60,572 nucleotides of DNA from assembly GCA_000333855.2 (NCBI GenBank), contig CM007345.1:381686-442257 (forward strand), read 5' to 3'. Shown one piece after another: positions 55,501-60,572 of the stretch; within the stretch, counting starts at the first letter, position 1; each line of letters starts with the position of its first letter. This DNA comes from Endotrypanum monterogeii. Lineage: Eukaryota; Euglenozoa; Kinetoplastea; Trypanosomatida; Trypanosomatidae. Position numbers and translations under genes: made by a program. The notes beneath the pieces were generated by a model. That model did not search any database. It saw only the letters and a list, made by a program, of their open reading frames with translations, and was not told where the DNA came from.

Positions 55501-58500
55501 CTGAAAAACGAGCAAATCAGACCAGCTGTCACGTCCGTAACCACACATAGATCTGTATCCGGCAGTGTCACCAACGTCAGTGCATCCGGCGCAACGCTGC
55601 AACGCTTTCAGGTTTGACGGCAGGGAAAAAACTGAGCCTGCCGCCACTAGACGCTCTCCGACGCCATCGTGTGTGTAGACGGCGAGGCGCACATCGATCC
55701 ACTCCGGATCTTCAATGTCTGGGGCATTTGTCTTTGAACTGTACTCTCGCCGGCCGTGCGGCTCGTCTGAGAGCGCAAATGCTGCAGGGGTCTCCAAAGA
55801 CTTCCCCGAACCCCCCTGCGCACAGAATAACACTGAGCACCATTGCCGCAATCCTTGCACAGCCACAAAGATACACTGCCGAGGAGGATGTACCATCAGC
55901 TCCCGCACCGCCTGGCAGAGGACCCGCTCTGCGTCCTCGTCAGCAGCAATTACCTCTCTATTGTACTTGGCCTTCATTTCCTCTGCCATCTGCGCCTCAC
56001 GCGGACGCTCACTGCACGTGGCACACGGCGGCTCCGAGTCCCACGAAAACAGCGGAGCTAGAGCTTCAGATTGCATTGAATAAAAATTTGCCGAATTACG
56101 TGCTACAGTGACCCCCGCACCCTCCTCCGTCTCCTCTGCACCGCCTTCTTCGCTAGCCTTCCCATGAGTACTGGCGCCGCTGTCGCTTGCCACGGAGACA
56201 CAAACAGAGGTGGCCGGAGGGGACTCTGGACTATCGGCCGCAGACGCACCGCTGCTTCCCTTGTCTGCCTTCTCACTTCCCTCAAGAAGCTGAGCTGGAA
56301 TTTCGATATGCTCACAAAGGTGCGCCTCGCCGTTCAGAGCGCTGCTGCCTTTGCTTTGAAAGTCGACATCATTCGGTGTATCAGCGACGCTTTCGGTGAA
56401 GCCCTCATCACAGCACTCATCACTGTGGTGCGGGGCCTCTGTCACGCTGCCTACGTCCCTGGTCAAGAGGGCACTATCACTTGCAACAGCGCCGGTGGCG
56501 GTCGCATCACCGAGTCCTTTCGACCCCTCCTCACTGTCCTTGGGGTCAACAGCGATGTGCGTTCGCGCATCCTGAGTCGGTACAGCAAGTGAATACACAC
56601 TGTCTTCATGCTCCGGTGAACCTGTACGACGCGCAGCGGACACGAGAGAGAGCTCTACCGAACTACCTCCGCAGTGACCTCCCCCCACTGTACCACTCAC
56701 GGTGTGGATCTCTGTCCTTGTTGTTCGCCCTCTACCCGGAACCATCTTGCGACCGCACCGCAGCCAATGCAGCACGCTGCCCCCGCCACCAACGACTGGA
56801 GGCACTTCCTCGTAAGCTGTTATGTGAACAAGCTCTGGGAACGAAGCTGCAGGAGCAAGCATTGTTGCTGCCCCCCGTCTCCTGTCATATGACGGTGGCG
56901 CCACAACACTGGAAGAGGAACGGAAACCCCCTAACGTGTCGTTGGTGCCGCCCTTACTGATGGACGAGTAGCTGTAGTCGTATGAATACCACATGCTACT
57001 GTCGCTGTAGCCTTCGTAGTGATTCGACTCAGAGCACGACTCTGCAATCCCCTGGCCTTCGCTCATGCTGCTACTGCTGCTGCTGCTGGAGCCTTCTGTG
57101 CCGACGTCGTCGTTGTGCCAGCTCTTTGACGACCCTCGGCAAGCCTCGAACTTGGCCATTGAGAGTGAGTTTTTTCCCGAGATGACGCTGCAGATCATGC
57201 CCACATTCGAGAAGTTATCCATCCTCGTGGAGCTCTTCAAGGTCTCGGAGATGTCGTCTCCCTCCATAACGTCGCTGGCGCCAATGGCCCTGTCCACGGG
57301 CGTGAACAGGCCGGTGCACAGAGGGTAGATGTCATGAAGTGGACCGGCAGTGTTTGGTTTCGCCATCCTCACAGGCACGTGAGGTGTCGATTGGACGGAG
57401 GAGGATGGGTGCGAGGTGACGAGCACCGCAGGCGACTCTACGGCAACCCCCAAGGTAGACCTTGCCCCAACACTGCTAGCGTCGTGGTCGCCACGGATGG
57501 TCGCCACATCAGCAGCCGCGCGCCCCTCCTCGACTTCTCTAGCAGATGACAGCGGCTGTGTTGAAACATCGCCTCTTGACACCAAGTGTGGCAGGTTCTG
57601 ATGCGATCCGGCGAGGGCATCCGCCCGTTCAGTGTTCCTCGTGACGGAGAGCAGTGCTGACAGAGTGCTCAAAGGAGGATGAAGTGGCGACGACGATGAC
57701 GGTGGTGGTGGTGGTGGTGGTGGTGGTAGTGGCTGACGTGGTGATGTCAGCAGGTCCTGTTGCTGCAACGCTGGTGATTCGAGTAATGAATCAGAGAAGA
57801 CATGGGCCAGCGTGGACTGAACGACTGTGGAGTCAGCGGCAAACACTTCCGCGGTGGGTGTGGACTCACCCCGAGTCGCCCCAAGAATCTTAGCAGCTGG
57901 AGAAAGCTTGGAGATTGCGGGTGGAAGCACCGATGTTGTTGTGGACCCTGAGTGTTCCTGAGCCCGCAAGAGCGGAGGTGCACCGGCGACATTTATGACC
58001 TCTCGCATGGGCGCAACCGGCGGCAATGACAGTCGACGATGCACATCCCCGGCGCAGGGGACGATCGCTGACTTGCCGGTAACAGCACCCTTCGCTGGCG
58101 TGTACTTTTTCTGCACATGGTGCTGCCCCGCCTGCGTAGATGACCTCGAGACTCCGTATTCGGGGGCTACAGAACCCTCCGTGTCGTCCTCGCTAGTCGT
58201 AAAAATTGTCTCGGGCCAACCACCTGTCCCTGATCCCCTCAGATCACCGTCGTTTTCGATAGATAACGAGCCCGGAAGCGCAGCTTTTGGCTTCTGCACA
58301 CACACACCGACCTCCTCACTGGCAGCGTGCCCGCTATGGGAAGCGGGGGGGAGGGAAGGATGCCAAAAACTTGACTGCGGCGACGGGACATCCACCGTAT
58401 GAATACTCAGCCGTTGATCCATCACGATGGGCGAAGACGCTGGCGTAGCGACTTGCATGCTGACCCGATGCACCTGAGTAGACTCAGGTAAACCCACACC

Positions 58501-59925
58501 CGCAGCGGAGATCGGCTTCGAGCCAAGCACAGCAATAAACGGTCCACAAGTATCATATTGAGGAGCACTAGTATCATGCGACACAAGGATGGCTGCGGGA
58601 CGTGGGGAGGGGCTGGAGTTCTCCTTGCCCAACTCGTGTATCCCTTGATGAAGGGAGTCGCCGCTGAATTGTTCGAGTCGCCCATACTGCTCGTGCACGG
58701 CACCATCCTCTTCCGCCAGACTCCCTCTATGTGACCTGTCGTCTGTCCCTGAAGTTGTTTCGCTGCGTTGAGTACGGCAGAGATGCGGAGAGCTGCCAAC
58801 GGCCGACACATCGCTTGCACCATCAACGATCGCTTCCCCCTCGATCCGGTCGCTACCTTTGTCGTCCGTACCTCCCAAGTGCTCGCTACTCCGTGGCTGC
58901 CCTTCCGATGAGTCTCCGGAAAAGGGGTCCAGGGCAGCGGGCAGCACTGGAAGGGACCCGCTGGGAACTTCAGGGGGCCCCTCTGGAGACCTTTTGCCTT
59001 CAATCACAAAGGCGGAAGGCCGCGGCCACGGTTCCTTCGTCGATATCGAGGAGGAATATTCGTGTGCAGAGAGGGGCACCCCCTCACCCTTCACTGGAGT
59101 CCCCACCCTGTCGTCTACACGCTCAGCGCCGCTGTCGCCGCCTATCGCACCCGATAAACCGATTCCCTCACCCCCATCGACTTCACGAGCGCCTTGCCCA
59201 AAGTCGCCGTCGGCAGCACATTCATTTACATTGGAGGCGGCATGCACCAGTGCAGCGACAGATGCAGAGCTCTCATCTGTCCTTCCAGTGACGGATGGCG
59301 AAGAAGCCGCCATCGGTGCCTCTATGATGCTCTCCGCCGACTGCGGAGTGGTGAAAAGATCGAGCGGCCCCACACGCGTTTGCCCCTCGATGTCCGCCAC
59401 ACCGCCAGTAGAGCGGGCGTCAGTGGTCGGAGTGACAGGCAGTTCCACTCCTGCTGCAGCTGCAGAAGGGGATAGGGGTGCCCCAGGCGGCGGCGCAACT
59501 AGGCTCATAGGTGGAGCTGTGGATCTAGCGACATCGTCACCGGACGCCGCAGCTGGCGATAGCAATGATACAGATCGCTGTTGCTTTGTCGGGGTGGATG
59601 TCAAGGGTGCCGTACCAGCTTTACCGTCGTCAACAGGCATCCCCTCCTCCTCACGAGGACGAGACATCGTACTTTTTGAGAAAAATGAAAGACTGCTGGT
59701 AGCAATGGAAGTGCTTTGCAACTCCGAGTCGGACGACAGTGTCGATAAGGTCGATGTTTTATGACCGTCGTCGTCGATATTCGTCTCCTGAGGACTCGTC
59801 ACGGCGGTGGACAGCATCGTCCCAGATGTTGCCCCGCCACCCACTGTACGTGATAACGCAGATACATCCACGCTGGTGGGTGGCAGAACCTGCGATTCTG
59901 CTCCTCCGTTTTCATATGACTCCAT
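40576..59925 (-). CDS. Giant multi-domain protein (C2-like domains and C-terminal kelch propeller)
   Basis: A single uninterrupted frame of 6449 residues, first ATG at 59925 and stop at 40576-40578. The first ~1100 residues are Ser/Pro/Gly/Glu-rich and disordered, with a proline run near residue 735 and a serine run near 948. A long array of beta-rich segments follows. The clearest is C2-like (about 2105-2365): LVDLTVVRVAGLRPL opens it, NSPSWEHTFRIGLASFSSLH and LRVFDV form the core, and GCTWLPLLWNP closes it. Closing motifs of the form W[LVM]P[LI] recur near residues 1557, 2004, 2361, 3020, 3292 and 5235, suggesting further divergent C2-like units. A basic helix rich in Arg/Gln (LRQQVREIRQIRRQLHRMQG) lies near 4065-4095. 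Residues ~5880-6440 hold five kelch-like hydrophobic-GlyGly strands. No membrane segment or catalytic motif is seen. C2 domains bind lipid or Ca2+ and kelch propellers bind protein; a giant membrane or cytoskeleton scaffold is inferred. Confidence 0.85.
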   Translation of the reverse strand: MESYENGGAESQVLPPTSVDVSALSRTVGGGATSGTMLSTAVTSPQETNIDDDGHKTSTLSTLSSDSELQSTSIATSSLSFFSKSTMSRPREEEGMPVDDGKAGTAPLTSTPTKQQRSVSLLSPAAASGDDVARSTAPPMSLVAPPPGAPLSPSAAAAGVELPVTPTTDARSTGGVADIEGQTRVGPLDLFTTPQSAESIIEAPMAASSPSVTGRTDESSASVAALVHAASNVNECAADGDFGQGAREVDGGEGIGLSGAIGGDSGAERVDDRVGTPVKGEGVPLSAHEYSSSISTKEPWPRPSAFVIEGKRSPEGPPEVPSGSLPVLPAALDPFSGDSSEGQPRSSEHLGGTDDKGSDRIEGEAIVDGASDVSAVGSSPHLCRTQRSETTSGTDDRSHRGSLAEEDGAVHEQYGRLEQFSGDSLHQGIHELGKENSSPSPRPAAILVSHDTSAPQYDTCGPFIAVLGSKPISAAGVGLPESTQVHRVSMQVATPASSPIVMDQRLSIHTVDVPSPQSSFWHPSLPPASHSGHAASEEVGVCVQKPKAALPGSLSIENDGDLRGSGTGGWPETIFTTSEDDTEGSVAPEYGVSRSSTQAGQHHVQKKYTPAKGAVTGKSAIVPCAGDVHRRLSLPPVAPMREVINVAGAPPLLRAQEHSGSTTTSVLPPAISKLSPAAKILGATRGESTPTAEVFAADSTVVQSTLAHVFSDSLLESPALQQQDLLTSPRQPLPPPPPPPPPSSSSPLHPPLSTLSALLSVTRNTERADALAGSHQNLPHLVSRGDVSTQPLSSAREVEEGRAAADVATIRGDHDASSVGARSTLGVAVESPAVLVTSHPSSSVQSTPHVPVRMAKPNTAGPLHDIYPLCTGLFTPVDRAIGASDVMEGDDISETLKSSTRMDNFSNVGMICSVISGKNSLSMAKFEACRGSSKSWHNDDVGTEGSSSSSSSSMSEGQGIAESCSESNHYEGYSDSSMWYSYDYSYSSISKGGTNDTLGGFRSSSSVVAPPSYDRRRGAATMLAPAASFPELVHITAYEEVPPVVGGGGSVLHWLRCGRKMVPGRGRTTRTEIHTVSGTVGGGHCGGSSVELSLVSAARRTGSPEHEDSVYSLAVPTQDARTHIAVDPKDSEEGSKGLGDATATGAVASDSALLTRDVGSVTEAPHHSDECCDEGFTESVADTPNDVDFQSKGSSALNGEAHLCEHIEIPAQLLEGSEKADKGSSGASAADSPESPPATSVCVSVASDSGASTHGKASEEGGAEETEEGAGVTVARNSANFYSMQSEALAPLFSWDSEPPCATCSERPREAQMAEEMKAKYNREVIAADEDAERVLCQAVRELMVHPPRQCIFVAVQGLRQWCSVLFCAQGGSGKSLETPAAFALSDEPHGRREYSSKTNAPDIEDPEWIDVRLAVYTHDGVGERLVAAGSVFSLPSNLKALQRCAGCTDVGDTAGYRSMCGYGRDSWSDLLVFQPPEVMTQSAAEGEHHVEGNADAGSGGATSEYMIKHHSERHRNDGFAARTHQSSKCEVEDVSSLIPLCGQGALYVKLEQRADRWVPIVDECACVGEGNAVPGGSSMEIRTQASFSDVQQTAVTPALGGGTPVHLATMSQPDDGDASESSLEWQTESSSSTSVVFEAVSSPSLVSEQSSTHDAMQHTSKGEAAGVGSHHAPTAPASGADGRAAATGTRLEEGWRPLAVSPPLLPADLCQLVSGQPSLATTLETTGEAALAAAVCVGQTLPLLVCRMRWAQEPQPSSARGLQSSPFELPASEALSSWEALGTAIEEYERVCRCAGPSAESVGTANSTFGGSVARQTGHGPLTVLWSTISSPLREADKIQNRGGVCSTAAPLQCCGRAGLSPLGRTSETLKVCSVVVRCATALLLAHEVTDIPGSRYCPPTSISVTGGCGGVLIERVAPVGGGGDAHGTPVASRAPIIQYDNLHFHAVLTRSTASSLLFNVHSVASPAQVFGFAVWTPFPSPSAADGWCSGDVEASEGLSDVWLPLFAPAGADARLQAGVPTQRQEGQLPGIPSGSGQHHPVHGTTGLLHVGWLHCDVEVMFLPSLAELVAHQLWNGPRRSLSSLAMAAVREAECGEGLTGHDIHVNDNALVDLTVVRVAGLRPLTTQLGMQVFPKPLLWDDPSTWGNDTTCTHVYCELLALGHEQQQRSHRRAPRSTSPASEVAAASTAGGLPSGHLLCGDSPRGSTHSSLTGHVPLRPASWNSQGKGSIFLCGGRDQGTVRGGHDTETEASLSGMAANAALPITASVAHTNSPSWEHTFRIGLASFSSLHLRVFDVCQHPSDDNRVDSPGATPRVTGSGHIRGQRTRTCGKGVVLLGTTTVSHWLLRSFGNHPYGEGCTWLPLLWNPRLATRSVDSFAVAPGKRCLRPRSSLAVCNGFVLVKWRCLPRGVSMVRSPSTRSLGPWYASVTRRLDNSSVVHTTGSAILASSSCVTVKCLHEAPQRWYRPDPPPERKMDSVTAVAIANSQQHGWLGRDVVPWMQIRNVRLRWVWLQHFIQMHGGQVRLFLLIPTAQGETRLLAQCLLVPLCDLEKHSTGTVRGCRPSRALSRQRCDAVGVYGIVLPATSPSGVVLSPNDGTPAEAVLCLPARPLLEVQLWWYPRKGMGIPASGASDKSPRFIGRGEWRIPPEGVDTQRRGSLAKTEGEGLSWAANAHPAGRGGARLAYGGGKRGGRSTAGLAPLPINLREFFTLHESDLHISPVYSTGLPQTAEGGVLTWRLMSVPRLVCDGWGETHAEVESPPPQSAAGVSDSCGKSDAQCQPSPPARPSSTWVLPDVGTPTTVHVEVCDIVIFDRTDSPPTDAAQSTAALQVVVSGTPCSRSTVGEASEATPTMNEATCWMNPGEAPPPDAPRVPYIFPSAADFPVLQADAWVNAGCDQPAQHTPPNSQISRGLRAPLQNTQANALGVDGKTGPMCGSMPGAAMSRASPVEVQWPPRRFAWISDTPPSLSLWLVTPAACPQDVEPVDATTATGTGAKERVWGAVRLPRMDAFPRNSGMLWLPLFESYALPAPVGVVPRSAATAEKVTVNTRIGVNTAGHEGPHLTLAPSAIGGEDSGARAVQPSRVSAVVKHIGFASILYAHNMQRRSAAVAPSDNTPPDAATPRVLLVRVGRLRQRSSACAVERPPLSSSSSSSSSLLCESHTPSSDPALVHRATAGVAVGDAASHASAAAATDVLSADSSGVPCVLLGFGEHQVSITMPNSGHHLDGWSQASVTDRIAVFPLPRRNSGAGGSHELRVQVRVGASARMATNTLRLDLVGNSDGKETQGEAQWVPLVVRRCFRHNARVAGYDSCGLSVEAEILLQWRVVNLAIESPSRLGSPPVSLQQLVREYVGGGRCTSCIYTVFSAPTVVGLPCHNSPRHTRANAQTWASCLEFPEGGSGELDRLTPETVSRGLSRVLRMIRPRRHHCVYLILDQLRLQFTARQWMMSAASQRGAASVPHSVLAGDQQDGATSALIRLRLEVQLRWPAEWSTVLQRTALGSPPLSPKAMEASVAPDVAAAAFPAGATPATADTDSINVWIDSAEGAVRGGDTLAAFASDESAAGASGERLQSCTPFTALCLVLPSAQAVWCVLGEKGLAARFSLTFSLFALPPRRGSHGPSSCSSTPAETCIYTGRTPLVFPRSVQFGLTSLLSYCDSSDGVSAGAVASAADADTTDDASRMPVLLSWRARVAEFLPVPLKASSRSCRSPKVEMPQIGSGVATGGEAARRGGHVLSGALSSTSSCVEDEAIEIDRDTEPAGSTTATLMPRTPALARVTVSRIEFCGVDISLAHGADQRHQRLLPPATVTVAAADERGDAVPAASLPHQLMPRLVFRHPTVSTAAIPCTSPLSIPGEQVAQAPSLLPPPPPLQQRYVWSTDISLVAPVSKLIFHVVMPDAALRSARAEETWLPPRSSSSETGQKDTDAQSEDTLWQRRHSAPVDVNGKAAFTLDLRARMEATRMSYGGEIAAATPTYYDTCDVMLEVESLSSGSWLGRLWARVDITSADQLMRNAASVFLCSHMALSVRSCSGFVVGDVQLTCRAEEIYGRLRDRAVQLVQQRGKIPRRLRQQVREIRQIRRQLHRMQGLRHNGVFADHSTSSTAGVMRLTLASAETSTDSPPTFTSKPFPLPSAMEHIYPERGTARSSSVTHAPLMRVSHPVPIPRQTHNETATVLLELCQASSGVVVAAGQMTLPLYPTHASWREGASQPPASKVTSPLSFRVPLEPCTVTETPVPCIHPVAPSAGAVDVTSTWSLSPARGDTWLTCIYVKPKAGCDGEAKMHRRLLLRWIYCFEATAYPETEHAVDMSLNVRPTSVVTEDGEKYVGYRRGRHRPMDDASLYWSGRAMQLPRIGTVGATIKRVELVEVTPISCAHLSSGGEGREGVQASTLPLSTPTQDACVMSQLGTHVWSVVDELSFERKRLQAQKSGEDALMWLTCEGVSAAGNHRTRCVYEVLLGLSSSSSLGRCVEQLWKQPGLQATGVGKLAGSSESAAHQRQLHPCASATPLVACEGSPLDRAVDSSSRLAVVPLYSPVSLGSASGDGGGVVMRGLVFRCGSAPFATSTLGHIHAVTCRVVVVKSRGGRGAAVAAHQQPGEGGENEASGSAEASNVVLDAGVATSLLQERRPTEDFPDVPTVSPPFRSTQLSAVWSPMVGSLHSAVLAPCVAVASQVLDVHHQAQEGRPRKVEAGLLRVVLPFAQPTRLFLPTGDEMADGIASHSDVEIRQWREAYFRIEVAVRGRPGGSDFDETELTGRYVSTPFGVSDIFRSSQSDDCSSSLGNGAERKTWEAGGGDDLLSRSSLCWSSRLSMHLVATPAADAASNTTTRDSRGEERATGPVALQLSPTAVVEVTWSLDLLSLLQVRARASGVVVASTRCNPCSLSRNKGHRIGYLHVAADSFAGAMGGSNDDAADASSDETEMRQVEAYSAWSDILSTQKRVEETRMLQARLQRWRCTIVGIEVKGLELPSWRCPDVDTEDGIYDAGQHASLLAELVLPLGAPNTATDGVDARREPRHGGGRMGRHHPRCKRNKSGIVVGVARTTVSPIDGSARLDTDAPPTCGDGGFGLDVMVGARSVSTTASTFGAASPRPWRRRYTATFQPLSWSMAVTDMIDQATAPTTSATAENTEEGTATGTVGGAPTAGFALWHLLAPLPSASSSAENEIGSSQVVSEDRRRMVYGLGATQLSRLLGEGALYLVETLSRWCGDAYTTEERDALLRAAALYPTQWMPLSLGTPNLVGTPCDAQVRFKYAYSYHGPVLSLSKGLPTVVSSSVAASRDLTDTVFCAQLDRVKLTYTRAGDEETGALGAAPLLHSSTSTVPAWISRLTLMMRVCITTESAVDRGSARSRIVAQWSTRLAPMPCGVTAPITEASVGSGTVDPAAPATSSAKLLPPQPRTASVAMPGPPSNAVPFAVPMPVPIQSSEEEDVGNANRERSAAASILAPSSVAVVVPLLPTTRSFCWPSPRMPEATDICNVNGSPTDVPRAGVAETATTSVEMFLLLPVSDAEGNLTGPEGYQEQVFVDRDGAVAGTVVGRGQVCLGSSHSNGVVWDMTEGRVEGGWRLGAPLSVRLPVNPEAALSRTGCTVFTGAITHGEGQKDEPQVSSTVLLDLFVFAAPSMAQVAALQSLWTARDERRLRRLSALQSTEKALVASATAGCHRDEKTVDRNKALCSVTAVQLRTTTSQFSHMQTSRASYKLLRAPPSVIRVDTFAVIDGIPASPTSCVFTGSAGGKRENAPLWSCQTLWTMPRVQVMRRSRSRNTTEQAPGSIQTLGEGWLTDRPTNATVSVEMQTWVIDGQTSEVQAPVWTLLANGPPALHSDEHLRLIHSPALSLASHLHAGRALLREVQRLRLDWRSDGEGVFYQSAGPLAALAGLVGCASVSYVAANGAACLWVSGGLRRCSTESNQHMNPADSRVQGADGDRNAGHLAVRPSPPLLPSFELHKGAGRRRFQPPPSSQRAMVSGEAVVPSSTPRRGLYAVSDNSSYTLYGSHFFSCSASETATDSVWSCDVQDFTTGLLCTAPSGMRVTPRLFHTATLVRDRIWLLGGWTLPVGATTIPSLLVGLVERRRREVYRAATRGSNRDASCGRLSAEALAEGSSYCVHTCAPDGHSNTSGKPPSTVLRWCEGVQSAQCLADGSPAPPVDVPLPSTQGNSAEERGAGCGLLITPPRIACHVAVACEDRWVALFGGLVLPSGTDDDAPVATSDVHVYDTVQGTWSVQHDFKAGDRQEEWPMARYGHSVTPVPGTGCGQLPRSYFVFGGASAMPSSHSFPVSPEQLLWVWTPVADMGRPGSIGAAQGVSVHSTWRRVQLLTGLSVPLTSRFLSQLRAYSALEVANAICSTAEPLSDGSALLSDPGLTSMVLCVAGGMTAPAQSRAPAAASDSVLPTTKTTGTDAYRAFCEYVEPWFGHPASKVVSVLLTCLCERQRPVAVSTKV
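40700..42280 (-). other. Kelch-type beta-propeller region of the giant protein
   Basis: Five strands ending in a Gly-Gly pair are visible in order: CLWVSGG, IWLLGG, WVALFGG, YFVFGG and VLCVAGG. They lie 70-155 residues apart, several preceded by a kelch-like His/Arg start (RLFHTATLV, RIACHVAVA, MARYGHSVTP) and followed by a Trp segment (GTWSVQ). This is the layout of a divergent kelch propeller with large inserts. Confidence 0.65.
52815..53620 (-). other. Best-preserved C2-like domain of the giant protein
   Basis: Runs from LVDLTVVRVAGLRPL through THVYCELLALG and NSPSWEHTFRIGLASF to LRVFDVCQH and GCTWLPLL. NPxW with ExxFxI, LRVxVxD and a closing WLPL strand are C2 hallmarks. A Ser/Gly-rich insert of ~90 residues splits it. 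Asp residues for Ca2+ binding are only partly kept. Confidence 0.6.
57703..57733 (-). repeat. GGT/CCA-type repeat coding polyproline
   Basis: Ten tandem ggt units (plus strand), broken by one agt, encode a proline run on the minus strand of the giant gene. Confidence 0.9.
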
Positions 59926-60406
59926 TCTAGTAATGCCCTGGGTGTTCAAAAACACAGCGTATGGGAGCCCCGTAGCTGAACAAGGTGGCTAGAAGCGGAT
60001 TCTCGGAAAGGATAGTACCCGTGTTCGTCACGGTAACGTGTATGCGTGTGTGTGAGCCTCAAGAAAAATCGAGGAGAGGAGAGGAGGGGAGGGGAGGAGG
60101 GCCAGTCAACCGCTACTCTATGTTGAGGGGGAAGAAGGGAGTATCTACGATACGTAGGTTAAGCAATGAGAAATACATGCCCAAGTGGGTGTGGGTTGGT
60201 GTATATGGCTTTGTGTATGTCGGTGTATGTGTATGTGCGTGTATGCGCGGGTGCGTGTGTTTTTTTTCTTCTCGAGTGTATGTTTTTTTTTTTTTGCATA
60301 CATGAATATGAGTAAAATCAGGTGCAAGGTGCCTCTGCGAATCTCTATAGCACATCCACGATCGCTATTTTATGGTCAGACCCTTTGCCGTGTATGGCGC
60401 CTCCGT

Positions 60407-60408
<2 letters not shown>

Positions 60409-60445
<37 letters not shown>
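60409..60445. repeat. TA microsatellite
   Basis: About 18 TA units, after which base quality appears to collapse. Confidence 0.95.
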
Positions 60446-60448
<3 letters not shown>

Positions 60449-60457
60449 TATAAAGTA

Positions 60458-60572
60458 GTAGTAGGGAGGAGTAGTAGTAGGGAGGGGGGGAGGGGGACGT
60501 AGTTAGTAAGTTGGTTCGGTTGGTACGTAACCGTAAACGTACCGTCGACAACCGTAAACCGGTAAGGGAGGG
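60458..60572. other. Probable low-quality contig end
   Basis: The sequence proceeds in T-A-C-G cycles with skips (for example gttagtaagttggttcggtt, then acgtaaccgtaaacgtaccg), the same pattern as around the N gap. It is best read as sequencing noise at a contig end. Confidence 0.75.

Larger units (their letters stand above)
59926..60572. other. Upstream region of the giant gene to window end
   Basis: A purine-rich plus-strand tract (about 60068-60100) is a C/T tract on the minus strand, a candidate splice tract for the giant mRNA about 140 bases upstream of its ATG. A TA tract lies at 60409-60445. The final ~115 bases are flow noise. No further gene is seen. Confidence 0.6.

Noticed and set aside
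40978..59764. Numerous plus-strand frames of up to ~300 codons inside the giant gene
   Set aside because: They are antisense shadows of a single intact minus-strand frame with coherent domains.

Overview
The window looks like nuclear DNA of a trypanosomatid flagellate, most likely Leishmania or a close relative. The evidence is long intron-free GC-rich reading frames, genes laid out head-to-tail in two strand-specific clusters, pyrimidine tracts followed by AG upstream of the ATGs (trans-splicing signals), and long intergenic stretches full of TA, GT/CA and homopolymer runs. The proteins also fit: frataxin, Sec61 gamma, a CorA-type channel, an ER DnaJ, and a protein with what appears to be the trypanosomatid FAZ1-type conserved domain. 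I cannot assign species or chromosome from sequence alone. About 63% of the window is coding.

Layout. The plus-strand cluster (1-31952) holds ten genes: a 5'-truncated acidic-repeat protein, a 2-oxoglutarate/Fe(II) oxygenase, Sec61 gamma, a 3-hydroxyisobutyrate-dehydrogenase-like enzyme, a degenerate protein kinase, a coiled-coil protein, frataxin, a FAZ1-domain protein, a coiled-coil protein with two RPW repeats, and an eIF4B-like translation factor. The minus-strand cluster runs from the right edge inward: a giant 6449-residue C2/kelch protein (59925-40576), an ER DnaJ and a CorA-type Mg2+ channel. The two clusters converge at 31953-34401. That region holds a G-quadruplex-capable tract and three adjacent hairpins, as expected of a polycistron termination zone.

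The genes share transcription units rather than one pathway, as is usual in kinetoplastids. Loose themes are protein entry and folding in the ER (Sec61 gamma, DnaJ), mitochondrial iron-sulfur supply (frataxin), ion transport (CorA), translation initiation (eIF4B-like), and several large, partly disordered proteins that may be structural.

Sequence quality. A 20-N gap lies at 24099-24118. The bases either side of it, and the last ~115 bases of the window, follow a repeating T-A-C-G order typical of pyrosequencing flow noise. They should not be read as biology. The window's right edge is probably a contig end.
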